From contig NZ_JBEGIK010000001.1 of assembly GCF_040675855.1 (NCBI RefSeq), positions 1-64,000 on the forward strand: a DNA stretch of 64,000 nucleotides, written 5' to 3'. The stretch is from Microbacterium sp. LWH3-1.2. GTDB lineage: Bacteria > Actinomycetota > Actinomycetes > Actinomycetales > Microbacteriaceae. Positions 57,863 to 64,000 of this stretch are shown in pieces. The notes below the pieces were generated by a model. It did no database searches, had not been told where the DNA came from, and saw nothing but the letters and a program-made list of their open reading frames with translations. The position numbers and the translations under genes are program-made. How positions within the stretch are numbered: the stretch's first letter is position 1; each line of letters starts with the position of its first letter.

Positions 57863-58656
57863 CCGCCATCGCCCACACCCCGGCCGTGCGCCCGCGCATC
57901 TCGGGCCTCACCGCCGAGAGCGTCTTCGTCGGCCGCAGCCTGCTGCACTCGCTGCGCGACGGGGAGTCGCTGCTCATGGCGATCATGCTCCCCGTGCTGC
58001 TCATGGTGCTGTTCACGTACGTCTTCGGCGGCGCCATCGACCCGTCGGGCGGGTACGTCGACTACGTCGTCCCGGGCATCATCCTGCTGTGCGCCGGCTT
58101 CGGCGCGGCTTCCACTGCGGTGTACGTCGCGAACGACATGAAGACGGGCATCATCGACCGCTTCCGCACGATGCCCCTGCGCGCCAGTGCGGTGCTCACG
58201 GGCCACGTCGTCGCGAGCCTGCTGCGCAACCTCCTCGCCACCGCGGTGGTGATCGGCGTCGCGCTGCTCGTGGGCTTCCGTCCGACCGCAGACGTCTGGG
58301 GCTGGATCGGCGCGATCGGGCTCATCGCGTTGTACATCCTCGCGATCACGTACCTCTTCGCCGCGATCGGGCTCGCAGCGGGCAGCCCCGAGGCCGCCAA
58401 CGGGTACGGGTTCATCATCCTGTTCCTGCCGTACTTGTCGAGCGCGTTCGTGCCGGTGGCCACGATGCCAGAGTGGCTGCAGTGGATCGCCGAGAACCAA
58501 CCGGTGACGCCGATCATCGAGGCCCTCCGCAGCCTCCTCATGGGCACGCCGATGGGGGACGCGGCCTGGTGGGCCGTCGGCTGGTGCCTGGCGATCCTCG
58601 CGGTGTCCTTCGCGTGGGGCGGGTGGCTGTTCGGCCGCAAGGCCGGGCGCCGGTAG
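57859..58656 (+). CDS. ABC-2 type permease, DrrB type
   Basis: 265 residues with six helices and the ABC-2 pattern YVVPGIILLCAGFGAAST, FRTMPLRASAVLTGHVV (coupling helix) and LPYLSSAFVPVATMPEWLQWIAENQPVTPI. Partner of the preceding ATPase; terminator follows. Confidence 0.92.
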
Positions 58657-58672
58657 GCCCACGCACGGACGG

Positions 58673-58701
58673 GACGGATGCCGCGGTTCGCGGCATCCGT
58701 C
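58673..58701. terminator. Terminator of the ABC efflux operon
   Basis: Perfect 13-bp stem GACGGATGCCGCG/CGCGGCATCCGTC (58673-58685, 58689-58701), 3-nt loop, between convergent permease and ArsR genes. Confidence 0.9.
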
Positions 58702-58713
58702 GCGTCCGTGGCG

Positions 58714-59124
58714 TCAGCGTCCGGGGAGGCGCTTGAAGGCGTTCTCGAGGGCGTGCTTCGCGGAGGCCGCGGCGCGGCCGACGACCTCGGCCGCGTGCGC
58801 GGCGGAATCGGGCAGCGCGGCGGCGATGCCGTCGCCTTCGGGGCCGCTGTCGTCGTCGAGGAAGGGCACGAGCCAGTCGTCGACCTCGTCGAGGGGCGCG
58901 GCAGAGAGGCTGTAGTAGCGGTGCTGGCCCTCTTCGCGCACGGAGACGAGGTGGGCATCGCGCAGCACTTTGAGGTGCTTCGAGACGGTCGGCTGGCTGG
59001 CGCCGAGCTCGGTCACGATGTGCGACACGCTGGTGCCGCGCTCTCCGGCGGATGATCGATCGAGCAGCAGTCGCAGGATGTCGCGACGCGTTCCGTCTGC
59101 GATCACGTCGAAGATGTCCGCCAT
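58714..59124 (-). CDS. ArsR-family helix-turn-helix regulator
   Basis: 136 residues. DVIADGTRRDILRLLLD, then SVSHIVTELGASQPTVSKHLKVLRDAHLVSVREEGQHRYYSL. No Cys, so not a thiol-based metal sensor. A C-terminal Ala-rich tail is added. Divergent from trkH. Confidence 0.88.
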   Translation of the reverse strand: MADIFDVIADGTRRDILRLLLDRSSAGERGTSVSHIVTELGASQPTVSKHLKVLRDAHLVSVREEGQHRYYSLSAAPLDEVDDWLVPFLDDDSGPEGDGIAAALPDSAAHAAEVVGRAAASAKHALENAFKRLPGR

Positions 59125-59216
59125 GTGCTCAGATTAGTCGGGAGCCCAGCGGAGTACCATGAGCGAGACCGCCGGGCCGCCGCACGAGCACGGTTTCGCA
59201 TCAGGAGGAACCCCGT

Positions 59217-60665
59217 ATGACGGATGGCAGGCGCGCCGCCCCCGTCTCGGGCATGACCGCCCTGCGTGCCCTGGGCCACGGCTTCATGGAGTTCTTCCGC
59301 GACCTGACGCAGCGCTCGCCCGCCCGGTTCGCGATCATCATCTTCCTCTCGCTGATCCTCGTGTTCACGGGATTGTTCTCGCTCCCGGTGGCGGCGGCCG
59401 ACGGGCGGGTGACGCCGTTCGCCGACGCGTTCTTCACCGCCGTCTCGACCATCTGCGTCACCGGGCTCGCGACCGTCGACATGGCGACGCACTGGTCGCC
59501 GTTCGGCCATGTGCTGGTGTTCGTCGGCGTCCAGATCGGTGCCCTCGGCGTCCTCACGCTCGCCTCCATCCTGGGCCTCGTGATCTCGCGCCGCCTCGGG
59601 CTGCGCGCGAAGCTGATCGCCGCGAGCGACTCGAATCCCCTGCGCACCCACGGCGGGCCGGTCAACGAAGGTCAGACCGTGCAGCTCGGCCAGATCGGCA
59701 GCCTGCTCGCCACCGTCGCGCTGTCGACATTGGTGATCGAGACGATCATCGCGATCCTGCTCTACCCCGGACTGATCGTCGCGGGCGTCCCGTGGCATGT
59801 CGCACTGTGGGAGGCCCCGTTCTACGCGGCGATGTCGTTCACCAATACGGGCTTCACGCCGAACGCGGAGGGCCTCGCGCCGTTCCGGCACGACTACTTC
59901 TTCCTGACCGTCCTCATGGCGGGCGTCTTCCTGGGCTCCATCGGGTTCCCGGTGATCTACACCCTCCTCCGGCAGCGGTGGCGGGTGCAGCGATGGTCGC
60001 TGCATGCGAAGCTCACGCTCATCACGACGGTGACCCTGTTCTTCCTCGGCGGCGTGGTGTTCCTCGTCCTCGAGTACGACAACCTGCTCACCCTGGGCAC
60101 GAACGATGCGTGGGACACCACGTTCCAGGCCTTCTTCTTATCCGCGATGACGAGATCGGGCGGCTTCGCGATCCTCGACATCGGCGAGCTCAATCAGTCC
60201 AGCCTGCTCGTCGCGTGCATGCTCATGTTCGTCGGCGGCGGCTCGGCATCGACCGCGGGCGGCATCAAGGTCACGACGCTCGCGGTCATCGCGCTCGCGG
60301 TCGTCTCCGAGGCGAAGGGCCGCGCATCGAACCAGGCGTTCGGTCGACGCATCCCGAGCGATGTGCTGCGCGTGGCGCTGTCGGTTGTGGCGTGGGGATC
60401 GACCATCGTCGCGATCTCGACGATCGTCATCACGCAGATCACGAAGGCGGACCTCGGCGACGTGCTCTTCGACGTGATCTCGGGCTTCGCCACCGTGGGG
60501 CTGTCGACGGGCCTCACGGCGGAGCTGCCCGATCCCGCCGTCTACGTGCTGGCCATCACGATCGTCATGGGTCGCGTTGGTACAGTGACACTCGCCGCGG
60601 CGGTGGCCGCGTCATCCCGATCGCAGCTGTACTCGCTGCCCGTGGAAAGGCCGATCGTTGGTTGA
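59217..60665 (+). CDS. TrkH/KtrB family potassium channel subunit
   Basis: 482 residues, eight to ten helices in four M-P-M repeats. Selectivity-type loops: TAVSTICVTGLAT, MSFTNTGFTPN, AMTRSGGFAIL and SGFATVGLSTG. AGGAGGAAC upstream of ATG. Paired with a TrkA subunit. Confidence 0.93.
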   Translation: MTDGRRAAPVSGMTALRALGHGFMEFFRDLTQRSPARFAIIIFLSLILVFTGLFSLPVAAADGRVTPFADAFFTAVSTICVTGLATVDMATHWSPFGHVLVFVGVQIGALGVLTLASILGLVISRRLGLRAKLIAASDSNPLRTHGGPVNEGQTVQLGQIGSLLATVALSTLVIETIIAILLYPGLIVAGVPWHVALWEAPFYAAMSFTNTGFTPNAEGLAPFRHDYFFLTVLMAGVFLGSIGFPVIYTLLRQRWRVQRWSLHAKLTLITTVTLFFLGGVVFLVLEYDNLLTLGTNDAWDTTFQAFFLSAMTRSGGFAILDIGELNQSSLLVACMLMFVGGGSASTAGGIKVTTLAVIALAVVSEAKGRASNQAFGRRIPSDVLRVALSVVAWGSTIVAISTIVITQITKADLGDVLFDVISGFATVGLSTGLTAELPDPAVYVLAITIVMGRVGTVTLAAAVAASSRSQLYSLPVERPIVG

Positions 60666-61329
60666 GCGGATGAGGGGCGACGCGCCCGTACTCGTGATCG
60701 GACTCGGGCGCTTCGGCGCGGCGTGCGCGGGTGAGCTCGACAGGCTCGACCGCGAGGTGCTCGCCATCGACGACAGCCTCGACCTCGTGCAGAAGTGGTC
60801 GGAGCGGGTCACCCATACGGTGCAGGCCGACGCGCGCAACATCGACGCGCTGAAGCAGATCGGCGCCCAGGACTTCTCGGTCGCCGTGGTCGCGGTCGGC
60901 TCGTCGATCGAGGCATCCGTCCTCATCACCGCCAACCTCGTCGACCTCAAGGTGCCGCAGATCTGGGCGAAGGCGGTCTCGCAGTCGCACGGCAAGATCC
61001 TCGCCCGCGTCGGCGCGAACCACGTGATCTACCCGGAGCGCGAGGCCGGCGAGCGCGTCGCACATCTCGTCAGCGGCCGCATGCTGGACTTCATCCGCTT
61101 CGACGACGACTTCGCGCTCGCGAAGCTCTACCCGCCGAAGTTCATCCGCGGAGTCGGGCTCAACGAGTCGGGCGTGCGCACGAAGTACAACGTCACCGTC
61201 GTCGGAGTGAAGAGCCCGGGCAAGCCGTTCCGCTACGCCGAGGCGAACACCGTCGTCACCAACCACGACCTCATCATCGTGTCGGGCACCAACTCCGACA
61301 TCGAGCGTTTCGCATCCCTCGAGCGCTGA
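60658..61329 (+). CDS. TrkA/KtrA family NAD-binding potassium uptake regulator
   Basis: 223 residues. RCK_N Rossmann start VLVIGLGRFGAACAGELDRL, then VQADARNIDALKQIGA and ILARVGANHVIYPEREAGERVAH, and a C-terminal RCK_C domain. TTG 60658 overlaps trkH; ATG 60670 is a possible alternative. It gates the TrkH channel. Confidence 0.92.
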   Translation: MVERMRGDAPVLVIGLGRFGAACAGELDRLDREVLAIDDSLDLVQKWSERVTHTVQADARNIDALKQIGAQDFSVAVVAVGSSIEASVLITANLVDLKVPQIWAKAVSQSHGKILARVGANHVIYPEREAGERVAHLVSGRMLDFIRFDDDFALAKLYPPKFIRGVGLNESGVRTKYNVTVVGVKSPGKPFRYAEANTVVTNHDLIIVSGTNSDIERFASLER

Positions 61330-61366
61330 CCTTACGGATGTCGCAGGCCCGCGGCATACTCGCGGC

Positions 61367-61759
61367 ATGAGTGACCGCAACACCACCCATGCCGCGGCCC
61401 GGCGCTGGGTCGACGCGTACGAGACCGCCTGGCGGACGAACGACACCGACGACATCCGCGCGCTCTTCACCGACGACGCGGTGTATTCCACCGAACCGTG
61501 GGGTCCGCCCTGGACCGGCGCCGACGCGATCGTCGACGGATGGCTGAGATCCCGCGACGAGCCGGACACCTACACGTTCGAGTGGGATGTCGCCGGCATC
61601 GACGGCGATCGGGCCTTCATCCAGGCACGCACGGTCTATGCGCCTGAGGGCGATGAGAAAGACGGCAACGCGTACCGGAACCTCTGGGTGATAGACCTCG
61701 CCGAGAACGGTCGGGCGCGCGCCTTCACCGAGTGGTACATGAAGGAACCGCGAGGCTGA
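61367..61759 (+). CDS. SnoaL/NTF2-like family protein
   Basis: 130 residues with the cone-fold pattern WVDAYETAWRTNDTDDIRALFTDDAVYST, then GADAIVDGWL and NLWVIDLAENGRARAFTEWYM. Enzyme or ligand-binding role cannot be told. Convergent with proC. Confidence 0.8.
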   Translation: MSDRNTTHAAARRWVDAYETAWRTNDTDDIRALFTDDAVYSTEPWGPPWTGADAIVDGWLRSRDEPDTYTFEWDVAGIDGDRAFIQARTVYAPEGDEKDGNAYRNLWVIDLAENGRARAFTEWYMKEPRG

Positions 61760-61768
61760 CGGGCAGGC

Positions 61769-62614
61769 TCAGGCGCCCGCGGCGAGCTCCTTCGCCCGGG
61801 CCAGGGCCGCATCCGTCGCCTCGGCGAACACGTCGTCCAGGTGTGCCCGCTGCAGCACCGCGATCGCGCGCTCGGTGGTTCCATTCGGACTGGTCACACG
61901 TCGGCGCAGCTCAGCCGGGTCTTCGCCGGATGCGTCGAGCAGCGCCGCGGCGCCGATGAAGGTCTGCTCGGCCATGAGTCGCGCCTCCGGCTCCGCGAAC
62001 CCCTTGCCGACAGCGGCCTTCGTGAACTCCTCCACGAGGAGAAAGAGGTACGCGGGACCCGATCCCGAGATCGTGGACAGCGCATCGATCTGCGACTCGC
62101 TCACTTCGACGACAGTTCCGACGGTCTCGAACAGCCGGCGGACCGTGGCGACCGCCGTCTCGTCGGCGTGCGAACCTGCCGCGAGTCCGGTGACGCCGCG
62201 ACCGACAAGTGCCGGAGTGTTCGGCATGGAGCGGAGCACGGCGACGCGATCGCCGAGGATCTCCTCGAACGTCGCGATCGTGACGCCGGCGGCGAGGCTC
62301 ACCACGATGGTGCCGGCCTGCAGCGCCGGTGCGATCTCGCGCAGCAGGTCCGGGACCATGACCGGCTTGACCCCGACGAGCACGACGCGCGCGGCGGCCG
62401 CAGCATCCGTGTTCCCGGTCGGATCGGTCTCGAGGGCGACACTCGTGACACTCGCGAGGCCGTCGAGCTCGGCCGCCTTCGCAACCGAGCGGTTCGTGGC
62501 CGTCACACCCCCGTGGGCGAGCCCGGAACGCGAGAGACCGCGGGCGATCGCGCCTCCCATCGAGCCCGCGCCGAGGATCGCGATGGGCGGGAGGTCGGGG
62601 GTGTCTGCAGGCAT
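61769..62614 (-). CDS. proC: Pyrroline-5-carboxylate reductase
   Basis: 281 residues. NADPH Rossmann IAILGAGSMGGAIARGL, then VLVGVKPVMVPDLLREI, MPNTPALVGRGVTGLA and the signature SGSGPAYLFLLVEEFTKAAV with C-terminal TSPNGTTERAI. Last step of proline synthesis. Confidence 0.95.
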   Translation of the reverse strand: MPADTPDLPPIAILGAGSMGGAIARGLSRSGLAHGGVTATNRSVAKAAELDGLASVTSVALETDPTGNTDAAAAARVVLVGVKPVMVPDLLREIAPALQAGTIVVSLAAGVTIATFEEILGDRVAVLRSMPNTPALVGRGVTGLAAGSHADETAVATVRRLFETVGTVVEVSESQIDALSTISGSGPAYLFLLVEEFTKAAVGKGFAEPEARLMAEQTFIGAAALLDASGEDPAELRRRVTSPNGTTERAIAVLQRAHLDDVFAEATDAALARAKELAAGA

Positions 62615-62663
62615 GGTCCGATCCTACGAGCCGCCACTGACTCGCTCTGTATATCGGTATTGA

Positions 62664-62673
62664 CTTATATAAG
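62664..62673. promoter_or_regulatory. AT-rich operator dyad upstream of the ArsR/SRPBCC pair
   Basis: CTTATATAAG is a perfect palindrome overlapping TTGACT (62660-62665), the only AT-rich stretch in the divergent proC/arsR gap. A good ArsR site and likely promoter element. Confidence 0.5.
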
Positions 62674-62694
62674 CTGTCGCGCAATCATGGACCT

Positions 62695-63102
62695 GTGCAC
62701 GCGCTCGACATCCTCGGTGACCCGGTGCGCCGCCGCATCCTCGAACTCCTGGCGGAGGGCGAGCGCAGCGCCGGCGAGATCGGCGACGTCGTGCAGCGCG
62801 AGTTCGGCATCTCGCAGCCCGCCGTCTCGCAGCATCTGCGGGTGCTGCGAGAGTCGGGCTTCACAAGCGTGCGTCCCGAGGGCGTGCGGCGCCTGTACGC
62901 GATCGCCCCCGAGCCGCTCGAGAATGCCGCGGCGTGGTTCGACCCGTTCCGGCGGTTCTGGCAGCCGCACCTCGACGCCCTCGGAACCGAGCTCGCACGC
63001 GGGCGCCGCATCCGGCGCCTCCTCGCCGAGCGGGAGGCGGATGCCGACACCCGAGAATCCGACACCGAAGAATCCGGCACCACCGAACCCCAGGAGGAAT
63101 GA
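62695..63102 (+). CDS. ArsR-family regulator
   Basis: 135 residues: DILGDPVRRRILELLAEGERSAGEIGDVV, then GISQPAVSQHLRVLRESGFTSVRPEGVRRLYAI. No metal-binding Cys. An acidic Glu/Ser/Thr tail. GTG start, 1 bp before SRPBCC gene; typical pair. Confidence 0.9.
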   Translation: MHALDILGDPVRRRILELLAEGERSAGEIGDVVQREFGISQPAVSQHLRVLRESGFTSVRPEGVRRLYAIAPEPLENAAAWFDPFRRFWQPHLDALGTELARGRRIRRLLAEREADADTRESDTEESGTTEPQEE

Positions 63103-63103
63103 C

Positions 63104-63775
63104 ATGGTCGACGTACAGGGCCAGCTCGCCGCAGTGAGCCGAGAGGTCGCGAGCGAAGAGGTCGACGGCTTCCCGTCGCGCGTGCAGACGCTCGCGCAGA
63201 CCTACCCGTCCCCGATCGACGACGTGTGGGACGCCGTGACCAGCGCCGACCGGATCGCGCGCTGGTTCCAGCCGGTCTCGGGCGAGCTCATGCTCGGTGG
63301 CCGGTACCAGATCGAAGGCAACGCCGGCGGCGAGATCCAGGAGTGCGCACCGCCGGCGAACGGCGCCGCGCACTACAAGGCGACATGGGAGTACGGCGGC
63401 GGCGTGACGTGGCTCACGGTGCGACTCACCGCCGAGGGCGAGGACGCCACCCGCTTCGAGCTCGAGCACATAGCCCGCGCCGACGATGTTCCCGCCGAGT
63501 TCTGGGACCTCTACGGCCCCGGCGCCACCGGTGTCGGCTGGGACGGCGGACTCCTCGGTCTCGCCCTGCACCTCACAGGTGGCGGTGGCCCGAAGCCCGA
63601 AGACGCCGAGGCCTGGGCGTTCACCGACGAGGGTCGCGCGTTCTATCGCGGCGCCGCCGACGCGTGGGGCGCCGCGCATGCCGCCGACGGCGCGGATCCT
63701 GCCGCCGCCGCCCGAGCCGCCGACAACACGTACGCGTTCTACACCGGCCAGACCCCGTCGTCCACCGAGGAGTGA
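63104..63775 (+). CDS. SRPBCC/AHSA1 family protein
   Basis: 223 residues. TYPSPIDDVWDAVTSADRIARWFQPVSGELMLGGRYQIEGNAGG is the AHSA1 start; TWEYGGGVTWLTVRLTAEGED and GVGWDGGLLGLALHL complete the START-like fold. AGGAGGAAT before ATG. Co-transcribed with ArsR. Ligand unknown. Confidence 0.9.
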   Translation: MVDVQGQLAAVSREVASEEVDGFPSRVQTLAQTYPSPIDDVWDAVTSADRIARWFQPVSGELMLGGRYQIEGNAGGEIQECAPPANGAAHYKATWEYGGGVTWLTVRLTAEGEDATRFELEHIARADDVPAEFWDLYGPGATGVGWDGGLLGLALHLTGGGGPKPEDAEAWAFTDEGRAFYRGAADAWGAAHAADGADPAAAARAADNTYAFYTGQTPSSTEE

Positions 63776-63777
63776 CG

Positions 63778-63802
63778 CGGATGCCGCGGGTCGCGGCATC
63801 CG
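63778..63802 (+). terminator. Terminator of the ArsR/SRPBCC operon
   Basis: Perfect 11-bp stem CGGATGCCGCG/CGCGGCATCCG (63778-63788, 63792-63802), GGT loop, 3 bp after the stop. Confidence 0.88.
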
Positions 63803-63897
63803 TGACATCAAAGCCGACTCACAAGAACGGGCGGCCGGTCTATTCTCGTGAGTGGGCGGGGGCGCAGGGGCTTCCGCAGGACGTGGGAGGCACCGGA

Positions 63898-64000
63898 ATG
63901 ACCCTCTTCGACGGCATCGTCGCACGGATCGTCGAGACGCCCGGCCTGTCGGTGAACGTGCTGGAGCGCGGCGGCGACGATCCCCGCACGCCGCCCGATC
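63898..64000 (+). CDS. Alpha/beta hydrolase, N-terminal part (runs off window)
   Basis: ATG after GGGAGG opens a frame to the window end: MTLFDGIVARIVETPGLSVN then VLERGGDD, the usual first strands of alpha/beta hydrolases (like VLERG followed by the HG oxyanion loop). Only 34 residues are visible, so the class is tentative. Confidence 0.5.
   Translation, partial: MTLFDGIVARIVETPGLSVNVLERGGDDPRTPPD

Overview
The window is about 64 kb of very GC-rich, tightly packed DNA from an actinobacterium, most likely Microbacterium or a close relative in Microbacteriaceae. Supporting signs are a complete-looking set of menaquinone genes, the tiny actinobacterial ribosomal protein bS22, F420-type flavin oxidoreductases, an archaeal-type AspRS, System II cytochrome c maturation, and a word (ACGGATGCTGC and its complement) repeated throughout. 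I found no tRNA, rRNA, CRISPR array, prophage or intact insertion sequence.

Layout. 1-6.6 kb: sulfur-flavoured genes (LLM flavin monooxygenase, rhodanese, mercaptopyruvate-type sulfurtransferase, an orphan sulfonate/nitrate-type binding lipoprotein with a structured leader) plus an M20 peptidase and a GNAT acetyltransferase. 6.6-7.5 kb: a decayed ABC-2 permease with palindromes. 7.5-10.4 kb: a phosphatase / 2H phosphoesterase / aquaporin operon. 10.6-15.7 kb: alpha/beta hydrolase, FprA, polyprenyl diphosphate synthase, MenG, DUF402.

15.8-21.2 kb is the most exciting part. It is a translationally coupled operon of a subtilisin-like protease, a kinase-like phosphotransferase, a HopA1-family protein and a LanC-like cyclase, followed by a convergent, stand-alone I9-like protease propeptide/inhibitor. 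Kinase plus HopA1 is the dehydratase logic of class V lanthipeptides. I found no small precursor peptide. The protease has all four of its cysteines in a C-terminal tail, each preceded by a Lys/Arg-Thr/Ser pair at lanthionine-ring spacing. I propose that the protease tail is the substrate.

21.3-30 kb: menF, PPK2, menD, PLDc_N, DUF4229, menA, a VOC remnant, menE, menB. 29.7-33.4 kb: a lipoprotein and a four-module ECF transporter fused into one chain, then a 24-codon ORF. 33.6-41.3 kb: metH, an F420-type LLM enzyme, a PadR/HAAS pair, menC, TetR. 41.4-47 kb: an MMPL exporter with a degenerate ATPase-like tail, a YhgE/Pip protein and a DDN-type reductase. 47-52.7 kb: the ccsB-resB-ccdA-tlpA cytochrome c operon with a histidine phosphatase, then DedA. 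52.8-64 kb: housekeeping genes (aspS, glutaredoxin/rhodanese, bS22, BldC-like), a TetR/ABC drug-efflux unit with clear operators, TrkH/TrkA potassium uptake, proC, and an ArsR/SRPBCC pair.

Together menF-menD-menE-menB-menA-menG, menC and the prenyl synthase account for most of menaquinone synthesis, which fits the nearby cytochrome c maturation operon. menH is not seen in the window.
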